A DNA stretch of 64,000 nt, taken from Nicotiana tabacum (lineage: Eukaryota > Streptophyta > Magnoliopsida > Solanales > Solanaceae). Positions 9,501-18,987 of this stretch are shown here, piece by piece (within the stretch, counting starts at the first letter, position 1; every line of letters starts with the position of its first letter). The position numbers were made by a program, and so were the translations under genes. The stretch is from contig NC_134082.1 in NCBI RefSeq assembly GCF_000715075.1, positions 137,442,948-137,506,947 of the forward strand, written 5' to 3'. The notes under the pieces are model-generated. The model saw nothing but the letters and a program-made list of their open reading frames with translations. It made no database searches and had not been told where the DNA came from.

Positions 9501-12196
9501 TGATACAATTTGTTTCATTTCAAGTGTTCAGTAGGAACTATCCTTGGTTTAGGTATCTAAGTGAAAAATATTGTCAAGTTTAGGGGGCCACTTATGTTTT
9601 CTGCCTATATCATTTAAAGTTTCAGCTGTTAGAGAAAGTGCACTTTTTTATTACTTAATTATTTTACATCTCAACACACCTCCATCATCGTGGTTTCTTT
9701 GATATAAACCACACACGGTTTTCATTTTCTTTATCGTGCCCTCAACTTATATCAACTCTGTAAATTTTATCGATGTCAGAATCAATATGACAGGAAACGT
9801 GAGTACTGCACCCCTTATGACAAGCATCAAACTATGCACTTATGCTTCACTAATCTAGTATCAGCTATTCAGCATAATGTAGTTATGGATACTAGACCTG
9901 ATGTTCAGGCTCAGCAGGATGAAAAGCTTCGAGCTGTTGAATTTGAGTGGTTACAATGCTGCTCTTTGACTTTGATTGTTCTCTTTCCTTGCTAACAGCA
10001 GCCAATCGGGACTCCTCGGTGCCGCTTGTGAAAATAATAGACCTACACTAGGCAAATTCATAACTTTGCTATTCATAGGCTTGTAATCAGTCTGAAGTAA
10101 AGGGGAACCCAGATTGAAGTCAAGGATCCTACCTGTACTGGTTACCCACATCAGGACCTTGCCCAAAGACTTGCCTAGAATCGTGATTAGACCAGAAGAC
10201 CTCCAAAAGTTGTCTGAAACCAATTACTTCGGGATCATATTCGACCTACAGGATACAAACTATAGCACATTAAACAAGTTGAAATCATTAAGATAAAAGA
10301 AATATTAAGTTATCTTAAATGTAAATTTCTAGGTAAGCAAAATTCAAATGCAACTCAACCTATCAGCCGTTTACTTGAAACAAATCCGGAACAAACCACA
10401 GAGCATTTTCAGATAGGCTTGATAAAGGACATAAAACTCTTTCAAAACCTAAAACATTTTTACAGGCAAGAATACCATGTCAACAATATGAAAAGCGTAA
10501 AACATCAACTATTATCTACAAAATTCAAAGAAGTAGGTTCCAAAAAATACAGATAACAGCAAATACATAAAACATTTATATATATCAAATCTGAAATGCG
10601 CAAAAGGATCATTCATATCTTCAATAGGCAATATTCAATAACATGGACAGAAACAGGGGAAGCATGTTTCCATATATAGGTCCCTCATATTTTTCACCAC
10701 CCCATGCTGAGCAAATTAGAATTGAGATATAAAATACTAGAAAACACTAGCACCAACATAACCCTCGCATGTTGATACCAGACAGCGACACAAAAGGGTT
10801 GCAACTACAAATTACAATGGCGCGTGAATTCATTATTGTATGATATGACAATTAAGTAGAGACCATTGAAGTACACAAGGAGAAGAATAGACGCGAAAGA
10901 CTATGCTCCATTAGCATATGGGAAAAGGAACAGAGCCAAATAGTTCCTTATTTCCACCACCACCTATGGATGACAGAGAAGAAAAATATTCTAAAAGTTA
11001 CACCCATCACAGTCTGAAAGATGAAAAAATATAATGAAATTCTATTGCTTCTCGAAATACCACTAACCACTGCTGCAAGTGAAACATTTGGTTACTAGCT
11101 CTATTGTGATCAATACCTTATTTTTTACTAAACTTTAATGCAAGTCAGTGAAACACCTATGGTGAGGACAACAAATTTGTAAAATACATAAAAGAAGGGA
11201 TAGCCACGTGATATCCATGAGAAAATAGTTCGAACATGACAAAAATGTATCCGGAAATTAGTTGCATAAAGCTGGTGTTAACTCAGCCAGACACTAAAGA
11301 TGAGTAAGAAAGGTATTAGCTGACTCATCTAACATATTATTTGCATTGCATAAACCCTGATTGGAGATAATTTTCACCGATTTTAGTAAATCCTACAAGG
11401 ACTTCCCACACCTCAGCTAACGTCACTCCTAATACTTTATAAAAAGTTTAACCCAAGCTGTCCCCATTTTAGTCCTTCATGTACGCCTTTGCAATTTGAT
11501 TTTGATCAAGTTGCTCCTTGCTTTGGCGTAATTTGTCGTATAACTACAAACAGTTTGTATTCCTTACAACCTAATCGTTTTCTTTACTGTTAACTAGGCA
11601 TTAATAATCATATAGTACATAATCGCTTACAGCTCCACTTTCCTATATCCTATTTTTATAAACCTGAATGCTTCAATAATACTTTCTTCTACAGGAAATT
11701 AACTATTCATGTACATTTTGAAGATACAAGGCACTCGTTTTGTACAAACAGAACCTAATTTTACTTTTTACAATGTAATCAACATGATCTAAATAAAATT
11801 CCATCAGATCGCAGAAGAAGCTTTTAAAAAATGTGGTGATTACATTAGATTGGAGTAATTTCTTTTACAAGTAATTAAGGCACAAATATGAACAAATACC
11901 TGTACACATTCAGCGTGATCGCCCAAACTTCTGTACTCAGGATTGGGTTTAGAACCACCAGCATAACCGACAGAAGTTCTAACGACGCCGTTGAGACAGC
12001 CAAATGCAGCTTCGGACCTCCAGAAGCATCCAAGAGCGAAAACTGCAGTTTGCAATGGCTGATTAGAAGGATCCTTTGGAACCTCAGGGATCCGATCTGG
12101 GAATCTGATGCTCACAACTGGATTCAATGCCAATAGAATGATTGTAAGACAGAGAAATGGAGATAAAAAGGAGGAATTGCTCTTATCGACTTTCAT
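379..12196 (-). CDS. MSRA5: Peptide methionine sulfoxide reductase A5-like, complete four-exon gene
   Basis: The exons are 12196-11900, 10245-10133, 10042-9898 and 576-379. Every junction has GT/AG and the phases fit (0, 2, 0), giving 250 residues plus a TAG stop. MsrA enzymes reduce methionine-S-sulfoxide in proteins or as the free amino acid. Visible in the protein are a hydrophobic N-terminal segment (about residues 10-30, signal-peptide-like, so probably secretory), the catalytic GCFW with Cys57 and Glu62, the TSVGYAGG segment, GDHAE at 92-96 running into VQVEYDP, and HDSRQVFGQGPDVGNQYRS in exon 2. The C-terminal exon with LNGYAAELCPSRIQKQ is the plant A5-type extension. As I remember it, Arabidopsis MSRA5 is about 254 residues, so the length is normal. 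The intron lengths are 1654, 90 and 9321 bp; intron 3 is swollen by transposons. No frame break is seen, so the gene looks intact. Splicing through intron 3 is assumed, not shown. Confidence 0.93.
716..2002 (+). repeat. 5' LTR of the gag-only element
   Basis: This 1287-bp direct repeat runs from TGATAATAGG to GGGCGTGATCA. It contains a CpG-dense block (about 949-1063) of CCGCGG and ACCGCGACC words in otherwise AT-rich sequence. Small open frames at 764-1033 and 1015-1248 recur in both LTRs and look non-coding. Confidence 0.92.
2008..2025 (+). other. Primer-binding site, TGGCGCCGTTGTCGGGGA
   Basis: It starts 6 bases after the end of the left LTR. The sequence is the type used by Athila/Tat-like plant gypsy elements, commonly assigned to tRNA-Asp. 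That tRNA identity is from memory and not checked. Confidence 0.75.
2153..3127 (+). CDS. Gag-like protein of the non-autonomous element
   Basis: This 324-codon intact frame starts 151 bp after the LTR. The N-terminus is rich in Tyr, Asn and Pro. A predicted coiled coil (about residues 92-140: KKIEDMLKCLIEQQSKILLQ and following heptads) is followed by an acidic middle region (about 150-240). A basic tail contains RSRAKKCIRL and ends VVPRR. There is no CCHC knuckle and no protease motif. I know similar frames from plant gypsy elements but no function is proven; a structural or RNA-packaging role is inference. Being intact in one reading frame, it is younger than most element genes in this window. 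Confidence 0.7.
   Translation: MASWNYESFDVGNSTFNPPYVYCDENHPWQNYQNISESELCAPTQSYVWNVCDMSGGQDGHFHGCAYISYLPPTPYYDDSMFSCGDNKNKEPREADLKKIEDMLKCLIEQQSKILLQIERQDETIYNLEAQVSQLVEAFNAQYVNIMDSSQEQFALETEIEVPMEGSKVEPQHSNHLEFENADVEEVILESTRDVEDTNLVDSSVLGVEEVENLEVHVLERVGPHSKHFSTLCSDGEMGMDLYEHKKESKEEVDGPYILKFSRPSRQGDTPRSRAKKCIRLYLIFGSQEFVPPQEHNHKLEAKLGVRFISSKWRQKVIHVVPRR
3128..4898 (+). other. Non-coding interior of the gag-only element
   Basis: This 1.77-kb stretch has no convincing gene. Just after the gag stop, around 3139-3160, lies the hairpin-capable GTTGGGAGGCAACCCAGC, a block I associate with this element group. T-rich and A-rich tracts follow. The end (4879-4898) is the GTGTGGGGTGT polypurine-type tract next to the right LTR. 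Short frames such as 3738-3929 are unsupported. Confidence 0.6.
4899..6178 (+). repeat. 3' LTR of the gag-only element
   Basis: This 1280-bp copy of the left LTR has scattered substitutions and a small deletion in the TAATTTAATTATTT stretch. The CpG-dense block recurs at about 5132-5246. It ends GTGATCA, followed by the duplicated ACAGG. Confidence 0.92.
6547..7536. mobile_element. Long-TIR Mutator-like non-autonomous element in MSRA5 intron 3
   Basis: This 990-bp element has inverted repeats of roughly 115 bp starting GGCCAAATACATA and ending TATGTATTTGGCC. It is flanked by a perfect 9-bp duplication ATTTTATTA (6538-6546 and 7537-7545), the size expected of Mutator-like elements. The interior has no transposase and contains two copies of a block with CTTTCGACGCGGAGTAAAAA (near 6870 and 7180), an internal direct duplication of about 140 bp. 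Two relatives lie at 8499-9605 and 12427-13099. Confidence 0.88.
8233..9676 (-). mobile_element. TRIM-like miniature LTR element, split by a later insertion
   Basis: Two short similar repeats (8233-8360, and 8474-8498 continuing at 9615-9676) run from TGTTGAAGTGTGTGA or TGTTCAAGTGTGTGA to CTCAACA. Next to the second, on the minus strand, is a degraded tRNA-Met-type primer site (GCTATTAGAGCAGCC for the expected TGGTATCAGAGC form). Only about 113 bp lie between the repeats. Flanks CACGC and CACCT could be a decayed duplication. No coding capacity. The family assignment is inference; the repeats are well diverged. Confidence 0.45.
8499..9605. mobile_element. Mutator-like long-TIR element nested in the TRIM-like repeat
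   Basis: This 1.1-kb element has inverted ends GGCGAAATACATA... and ...TTTTCTGCC that continue as TTAAACTTGGCAATATTTTT for roughly 90 bp on each side. A perfect 9-bp duplication TATATCATT lies at 8490-8498 and 9606-9614. The interior (8700-9400) has an A-rich stretch and a G-rich stretch (gcggtggtgccgtggtggcg) with possible captured-gene character, but no transposase and no identifiable donor. Confidence 0.85.
9898..10042 (-). CDS. MSRA5: MSRA5 exon 3
   Basis: This 145-bp exon completes the split Arg codon (AG|G), then encodes SIIFTSGTEESRLAAVSKER and continues to IQQLEAFHPAEPEHQ. The acceptor is GTGTAG and the donor is GTCTAG, a GT with a weak downstream context. Intron 2 between 10132 and 10043 is only 90 bp. 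The peptide pairs precisely with exon 4 (KFELKRNPFL...). Confidence 0.91.
10133..10245 (-). CDS. MSRA5: MSRA5 exon 2
   Basis: This 113-bp exon is preceded by the acceptor CCTGTAG and followed by the donor GTAGGATCC. It encodes VEYDPEVIGFRQLLEVFWSN, then HDSRQVFGQGPDVGNQY, leaving two bases (AG) for a split codon. The MsrA substrate-binding signature with QYRS at its end is well conserved. It is too short to stand out as an open frame; a longer frame over the same bases (9951-10223) is an out-of-phase shadow. Confidence 0.92.
10246..11899 (-). other. MSRA5 intron 1, 1.65 kb, no further features seen
   Basis: This is AT-rich intronic sequence between exon 1 (donor at 11899) and exon 2 (acceptor at 10246). 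I see no long open frame, no terminal repeats and no recognisable mobile element in it. Confidence 0.8.
11900..12196 (-). CDS. MSRA5: MSRA5 exon 1: signal peptide and catalytic Cys
   Basis: This exon holds 99 codons from the ATG at 12196, ending on CAG before a GT donor (GTATTTG) at 11899. The start was chosen because it is the first Met before a Leu/Ile-rich signal segment, and the length matches the family. The conserved core runs from QTAVFALGCFWRSEAAFG to YRSLGDHAECVQ. The catalytic position is a true Cys (residue 57). The frame also stays open past the donor to 11840, but that extra peptide (VFVHICALIT...) resembles nothing in the family. Confidence 0.93.
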
Positions 12197-12426
12197 TTGA
12201 ACACAGACAGGGGAATGCCCGGACGGTTACGCCCACTTTCCGGTTAAATCTTTCCGAGGCGGAGTAGTTTTCACTCGCTCTCGCTAGAATTGCCAGCTCG
12301 CCTGTCTTGTTTGCTTTTCGATAATTTCCTAATTCCCAATTCTTTTTTGGAGACGTGATTCCAAGACAACTTGTCGCTCTTTAAACTTTTTTAAAACTTG
12401 TCCAAGACGTGATTAGTACGTAGGGA
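12197..12426 (-). promoter_or_regulatory. Probable MSRA5 upstream region
   Basis: About 230 bp separate the MSRA5 ATG from a TIR element. The region includes a pyrimidine-rich stretch typical of plant leaders (around 12240-12300). No clear TATA box was identified, so the transcription start cannot be placed. Confidence 0.4.
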
Positions 12427-13099
12427 GGCCAAATACATATGTAACCCATTCAACTTGGCACTATTTTTTATTTTAGCACTCTATCTTTATCTTATTCCAT
12501 TTTGACCCTCCAACTTTATTTCTTATGTTCCACTTTAACACAAAAGTTGAAACCAGACAAAAAATATAACAGATCTTCTAACTAAAGTAATATAGCGCAT
12601 GTGTATACACAAATCTAAGGTATAATAAATATCCAATTAAATATTACCATCTGGTTTTTTCATCCATGTCAAACGGATCAATGCTAAAATACCTGAACAC
12701 GATCATATTTTTTGTGGGTTTATTTGATCTAAACGGGTCAAGTATGAAATCGGCATATGAAAGCTTTGGAACTTAGAGAATGAAGATGGGTCAACAGTGG
12801 ATGAAAAATACGATCGGGTTCAAATATTTTAGTAGTAACCCATTTGACATGGATGAAAAAACCAAGTGACAATATGTAATTGGATATTTATTACACCTCA
12901 GATTTGTGTATACACACGCGCTATATTTTTTGCACTGGTTTCAACTTTTGTGTTAAAGTGGAACATAAAAAATAGAGTTGTAGGGCCAAAATGGAACATA
13001 TAAAATAGAGTTGGATGGTCAAAATAGAACAAGGTAGAGATAAAGTGCCAAAATAAAAAAAATAGTGCCAAATTGGATGGGTTATATATGTATTTGGCC
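12427..13099. mobile_element. Long-TIR Mutator-like element upstream of MSRA5
   Basis: This 673-bp element has TIRs of about 130 bp starting GGCCAAATACATATGTAACC and matching inverted at 12945-13099. The right TIR carries an extra partial duplication of about 30 bp. It is the same family as 6547-7536. The flanking 9-mers (ACGTAGGGA and ATTTAGGAA) are similar but not identical, so the duplication is decayed or uncertain. It lies about 230 bp from the MSRA5 start codon. Confidence 0.8.
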
Positions 13100-13422
13100 A
13101 TTTAGGAAAGTAAAGTTATCATTTATACTTATCAAGTTTTCTTGGAGTATCATTTTGACAACTTGGTACCAATTTTTTTTCTCTGTGTTAAAAAAAATAG
13201 TTGGGGAAATGTCCTAAAGATTTTCTATTTAAATTTAGCATATAATGTGGTGGGGAACTCTTTTGCAAGTTAGAGTAGTTATAGTAAACCTTAATTATAA
13301 TTGGGAGTAAGTTAGGATACAACTGGATGTTAGAGAAGGTTGGTTGGAACTTGATTACTTTGAGAACATTGGTTTGCAAATTATTTGCTTAGAATGAATT
13401 GGCAAAAACTTGCTCTAGTAAG
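13100..13422. other. Intergenic stretch between the TIR element and the Tat element
   Basis: This AT-rich sequence has no supported gene. It ends with GTAAG (13418-13422), the left copy of the target duplication of the large Tat-lineage element. Confidence 0.6.
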
Positions 13423-14124
13423 TGTTTGACAAAGTCTTAAACCTTTTTGTTAAACTAATTAAGTGAATAATAATAGGTAAATTCTAGTTAAATATAATAA
13501 GTTCTAGATTTAAGATTGGTGGGAAGTAACAACCAAGAAATCGCATTTAAAGCTATTTAAGGCCAAAAAGTAGTTTAATGATATTCTTGTGAATAAATGA
13601 AGGAATGAAGACAAGCAATAAATATGATGAATGGCAATAGCTGTAAATAAATAGAATAATTCACCCAAATATGTAACAAGGTGAATGATTCTCTTTCTGA
13701 TAATGATATAAGATAGCCAAACGTGTGAACATCAAATACTTTATCGGATCTAGTGTGGGAAAGCTTGGAATAACACAACAAATCGAATTTTGTATAAAGA
13801 TAATGTTTGTAGTTATGTGAGAGTCAACTTTTCTAGAGAGAGCTTATCAAGATAGATAATTGGATGTCCTTCTTTCTCTCTCTCTCCCTACTTATATGGA
13901 CATTCCCCTTACTTACTGAAAGTACAAATACATAGAATATTCCTTCGAATATTCTTTAAAAATATCTTATTGCTAAACTAGCCGTTTTGGCCGATTTGAG
14001 TGCTTGACCTTGGCAGTCGCTGCTCGATTCGCCAATGCTGCTTCTTAAGCATGACCTCAGCCTAATTGATTTTTTATTTCCCTATTTCATGCGAGGTCTC
14101 TTTGATTAGATTTTGACCCATATA
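13423..14124 (-). repeat. 3' LTR of the Tat element
   Basis: It matches 39085-39789 along its whole length. On the plus strand it begins TGTTTGACAAAGTC and ends GACCCATATA. Purine-rich sequence on the minus strand just outside its inner edge (GACGGACGGAGGAAC, about 14127-14145) is the likely polypurine tract. Confidence 0.92.
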
Positions 14125-14417
14125 GTTAGTTCCTCCGTCCGTCGGGGTTCTTTTTGGACGAGCTCGGTGGGCGAACTTCGCCAGTTGTAATTTTGAGAAT
14201 TCTGAGCACATTGGTCGAGGAGTGACCCTCTTATGGCGAGATGGTGATAGGGCGCTTCAAGAGTCACACCTGACCGTTACATCAGTTTGAAATGACATCA
14301 TTTCATCATACGTCATTATGACACATGTTCCCCATACGTTACATCATTTCCCGCGCCTCTTCTATTTTGAAATTAATAAGGCGGCGTTTGGGCTTTCTCG
14401 ATTGGGGTGCCCATATT

Positions 14418-14428
14418 CTTATAAATAG
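14418..14428 (+). promoter_or_regulatory. TATA box of the antisense ORF
   Basis: TTATAAATAGG is followed by a pyrimidine-rich leader (TTTCTTCCTTCTTCG near 14485) and the first ATG at 14592. The spacing is right for a plant polymerase II promoter driving the antisense transcript. It is placed inside the element, outside the LTR. Confidence 0.6.
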
Positions 14429-16281
14429 GGATAGGCACTCCTCATTTGAATTGTTGCATTTCTAGAGCTTTTGAAACTTGATTTCTTCCTTCTTCGAGTT
14501 TCCAGCTTCTATGTTTTCTTTCTCCCTTCAGTATCTTTTGCTATTGTCATCTCCTTCATCTTTGCGTTCCTTTTTGCATACAATTAGAAAAATGGATAGT
14601 GCTTCCTCTGATCCTGTAACGTTGGCTGTGGACGCACCTCCTCATGAGTAAGGAGCAACCATGGTAGAAGATGAAAACTTCCCCACCGTGGATGAGATAA
14701 TTCTACGTTCAGGGAAGGCTAGGTCAGACTTCAAGAACCCACCTGAGGGTGAGCCTTAACCCGTCGTTTCTGCAATGGATGCGGCGGTGATTGTTGCATT
14801 TAGGGCTAAGAGGTGAATCCTGGCCCACGTTGAAATCATCCCCGCTGGTAGTGATGTAGTGCAAATACATCGCCCAGGGTACTGCGCATTTTACGTGTAC
14901 CCATTCGTTGTTGGCTACACCTTTCCTCTTCCTTCCTTGGCGGAGTATTTTTGCCATTTTTACAACGTGTGTCCATCTCAGCTATCTCTGTACATATACA
15001 AGATTTTCCTTATGCTTATCAAGTACGCGGAGCTGTCCAACCATGGTATTTCTCTTCGCCATCTGCTTCACCTCTTAGCCCTAAGTTTTCATAGGGGAAC
15101 GATTATTCATATGTGCCACCATAGACCAAAGGGTTGGTGGTGAAGATAGACGATAAAACTAATTGTCGTTTTTGGGAAAATTTCTTCTACGTGAAGACAG
15201 AGCACGTGGTATCAAACCTCAGCGGATTCCCCAAGGAGTGGAACTTTGCTCGCAAGTGTTTTTCTTCCAAATGACTCTGTTGTTTATTTTGGGCAATCTG
15301 ATCGTTCTCCTTCTATTTTTGCAGCTAAGCGGGATCCTCCTTCGCCAGTCATTGACATTCGCGACTGTGTAAGTTAGGTTTTGCCCCATACTGTGGGGAT
15401 TCGCGAGTGGTCGCACTTTAATGAGAGGATTGGGCGTAGACCTGTGGCTGGTAAGTTACCTTTGACTTTGATTGTTGACCTTTATATCGTCTTTTATATC
15501 TTCTCTTATTTATCTTTATTTGTTTATATGTCGGAGGGCTTTAAGGAGGGCGAGGTCTCCTATGCCTGCTATTCACTAGTTGGGTATTTTGGCTGAGCCC
15601 GTACTCGCTATAGCTGCAAGTGAACCTGCTCAGGCCGCTGCTATTCCTCGGACCCCGGCCTCACATGGTCCTGGTCACCAGGTTACTACCATACTAGCTG
15701 CAATTTCGACTTCTACAGTGTTTCACTTGGTCGATGAGTCAGATCAGGGTGAAGACGGAGAGGCTCCGCTAAAAAGGCGAAGGGTAGAGGCTGATAGGAG
15801 AGCGGTCGGAGAGGAGCCGGTGGGGAGTGGACCTGAGTTGACCACAGACGAGCCGGGGGAGGCATGGCCTTGGATATAGAGACAACGCCTTCTTCGGATG
15901 TGGAGATCACCTTCATGGAGGAAGGGGCGACCAGAAACAGGTGTGATCACTCCTCAGAGGGGTCCGTCAACATCAGGGCAGGCCAATGTTTCCTCTTCGA
16001 CTGATGAGAGGTCTAAGAGAGTAATCGTAGATGATTATAAGTGTGGCTCCAACGTCGATCCCGAAGAGGTGACGATATTCGACGAAGGGCTTACGCGGGT
16101 GGAGGTGAGAACGGATAGATCCTCTTGCTCGATTGTAATTCTTTTGGATTGTGATTTGTTGGAGGACACGGTGAGCATGGTCCTCTCCTTTGCTCCTCTT
16201 TGCTCCATCGCCGAAAACAGTACTCTTCAGGCGCTCCGAGATTTCGACCTGTCACTGGGCATATCCGGGATGGCTTTGAGG

Positions 16282-16361
16282 GTAAGTTTTTGTATTATTT
16301 ATGCAACTGGTGTCTTTTTCTTCTCTTTACTAGTCTTCTTCTTACTCTCTTTTCTTTTCAG
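16282..16361 (+). other. Spliceosomal intron in the antisense ORF
   Basis: This 80-bp intron has donor GGTAAGTTT and acceptor CTTTTCAG after a long pyrimidine tract. It interrupts the charged region of the antisense ORF. Another donor-like GGTAAGTTA is at 15450 and another acceptor TTTTTGCAG ends at 15324, so the gene probably had several introns. Confidence 0.6.
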
Positions 16362-16492
16362 ACTTTCATTTTGGAGATCGAGAGTGCCCACCGAGAAGAG
16401 AGGCGGAAGGTCATTTTTTAGAAGATGGCTTCGAAGTATGGCTATTATCGTGACAAGTACCGTGGGATGCGTGCACGACTTAGAGTAGGTGG

Positions 16493-18966
16493 TGTAGACA
16501 TGTGATTTTTGACCCTCCCCAAATTTTTTTATATTTTAGCATGTAAATATTTAATTTAGGCCTAATATAGCTATTTCAACTATTTTTGATTTCTTTACTT
16601 TATTTTCGTCATAAAAATGGAAAATTACAAAAAATATTTTAGCTTACGTATCTTTCATAAATTTAAATAAAAAATATATACAAAAATAGTACCTTATTTT
16701 TATCTTTACATGATCTTGAAAATACAAAAAAATATATAATAGTTTCATGTTAGCTTTTGCATTATGTAGTATTTTTATCTTATTTTAAAAGGAGTCGATT
16801 AAGGTGTTGGATCATAATTTTAAGAGTTTTAGAACCCAGTTCTTGGCCCAAGTCGGATTAGGCCATTAAGCCTAGGGACCCTTCTAGACTCTTCTTTGGA
16901 ATAAAAACAAACAAAAAGACCCTAATGACCTAATACACAAAAGACCTAGGGACTAATGGACAAAATACACAAAAATACACCTAAACCTAGACTCTACCTA
17001 TAAATTAATGCTTAAAAAATCAAAAAGAAGGGGGGAGAACGCTGAAAAGGACTGGAAAAAGGCTACGCAAAAAACGACCCCCACCCCCTCGTCTCCGTCT
17101 TCTCCAAATGAACCCCACTGTCGTTCTCTTCTTCTTCAGTAATAGCCAGCATCCAGCAGCTCCATCGACGACCACCGTTTAGCTCACCATCATCGCCGGA
17201 CCTCTTCACGTCCACCAACGACCATCCTCACGCAAGCCTGAACCAAACAACCATCTCCACCCTTTTCCTTCAGCCATAACACACCCAAACTACCCCAGCC
17301 AGCAACTACTCTCATGCCTCCAAACTCCATGGAAGCAACCGAATGGAGATCCAAAATGAGCTGACAACTCCCAGTAAACTCGCTTGTAAACCACTCCGAA
17401 GGAGCCTCGAAAAATAGTCCAAAATTCGGCCAGGAATCAGAAAGAAAGGAGCGTCTCGTTTCTTGCCCAGATTCGCCAAAAAACGCGCCTAGTTCATCTC
17501 ATTATTGTTTCGTTCAAAATCCGGCAAAGTTCGTTTGGTTTTCCTTCGGAGTTCCTGTTTTTCCGGTGAGGTTGTCGATTTGTCGAGGTACTGTCGTTGG
17601 TTTTCGGTTTGAGTTCTGTCCAGAGGTCGTCAGATTCATTTCTTTTATCTCCCATGTAAGGTTAGTTTCTATTTTACTGTGTCATTGATAATAATACTGC
17701 ATTGGATGGTCAATATTTGTCGCCGGAGAAATTCCGTCGCTAAGGTTTAAATTTTGTTCTTTGGGTGTCTTCTTGGAGCTTTTACCTGAGGTTTCATATC
17801 ATATGCTTTGGTTTTGTTGTTGTAAATATGTGGTTTTCGATGTTAGCGGCTAGGAAGGACAGTAATATGACGTGTTTGATTTGTTTAAAGATGCGTTAAT
17901 TCTTTTTGAAGTTGAATAAGCTTTTTATAGGAGATGACAGTTCATTTGAGGGCTACCTTGGGGATTTATTGTACTTTTACTCTTTTATGGTTTCTAGCCT
18001 TCTTTGGACTGCAACAGTCTGATGCTACTAGTTTTTTTTGGTATAAATAATGTACTATTTTAAAAATGTATTTGGATAGGTTTAAAAGTTTCATCTTAAA
18101 AAAAAAGATGGGAAATATAGCTTTGGGTTTTGGCAGGGTCGTATTTGGTATTGCTTTATTATTTTGATCGTTACTTTTGGGCATGCTCTTAATACATCTA
18201 TCGTGATTGTGCACACGCTCGCGTGACATAATTACGATTCTAAATCAATTCGGAATATGAGTTTCGCAACTTCGAGCAAGCTTTCTTAAATTGTTTTAAT
18301 AGGCCGAAGTGCGCCATGTCGAATAAAATCCCCAAACTCATGGCCATCATTTATTTATTTCTTTCAAATCCTTAGAATTCGAGGCGTGCCATTTAGCAAA
18401 TTTTCCATGGCCCTCGCAAAGTTGAAAGCGCGTAGTTGCTTTGGCGCTTTGTTTTAATAATTTACCTTCCTAAATTTGGGTGCGCATTTATGTGACCCAA
18501 ATCAAAATCTCAACAACGTTAGATAAAATGTGTTGCGAACTGCGGGTGCATTTATATGACGTGGTTCAAGATACATTTTAGATGACGTTGCAATCTTCCT
18601 TCAAAAATGAATAGAAGCGGTTAAAAGTTAAAATTGAACTATAGGCTAAAACATGTGTTAAAATCAGATAATAGGCCAATTATAACAGTTGAGCGACCGT
18701 GCTAGAACCACGTAACTCGGGAATGCCTAACACCTTCTCCTGAGTTAACAGAATTTCTTACCCGGATTTCTGGTTCGTGGACTGTTAAACAGAGTCAATT
18801 TCTTCCTCGATTCGGGATTTGAACCGGTGACTTGGGACACCATAAAATTATCCCAAGTGGCGACTTTGAATCTTTTAGTAATATGATCCCGTTTCGATTG
18901 TCATTTAATTGAAAAAACTCCCTTATATACACCCTTCCGGGGTGTAGGTGAAAAGGAAGTGTGACA
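16493..18966 (+). repeat. 5' LTR of the Ogre-like element
   Basis: This 2474-bp LTR has a likely promoter TATA (CTATAAAT, about 16998-17005) upstream of a C-rich region (17070-17350). The ending GGTGTAGGTGAAAAGGAAG runs into TGTGACA. Open frames here recur in both LTRs and look non-coding. Confidence 0.92.
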
Positions 18967-18969
18967 GCT

Positions 18970-18987
18970 CTGGCGACTCTACTGGAG
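18970..18987 (+). other. Primer-binding site, TGGCGACTCTACTGGAGA
   Basis: It lies three bases past the left LTR. It resembles the TGGCGACTC-CTGGGGA sites of Ogre-type elements, which are usually assigned to tRNA-Arg. That assignment is from memory. Confidence 0.7.

Larger units (their letters stand above)
577..9897 (-). other. MSRA5 intron 3, 9.3 kb, packed with mobile elements
   Basis: The GT donor is at 9897-9896 and the AG acceptor at 578-577. At least four insertions lie inside: a gag-only LTR element, two long-TIR Mutator-like elements and a TRIM-like element. Three of the four have perfect target duplications. The stretches outside them (577-715, 6184-6537, 7546-8232, 9677-9896) show no recognisable coding sequence. 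Confidence 0.85.

Noticed and set aside
9786..9970. Plus-strand open stretch with QYDRKREYCTPYDK and further codons, looking like an exon
   Set aside because: It overlaps MSRA5 exon 3 in antisense and intron sequence. No family match came to mind and no splice context supports it.
9951..10223. 90-codon minus-strand frame over MSRA5 exons 2 and 3
   Set aside because: It reads the exon 2 bases out of phase (NFWRSSGLITILGKSLGK) and runs through intron 2. The spliced frame fits the MsrA family and this one does not.
11888..12136. 82-codon plus-strand frame
   Set aside because: It is the antisense shadow of MSRA5 exon 1.
15898..16488. 196-codon frame as a separate membrane protein
   Set aside because: Its hydrophobic part translates the pyrimidine-rich intron 16282-16361 of the antisense ORF; the rest is an alternative frame of that ORF.
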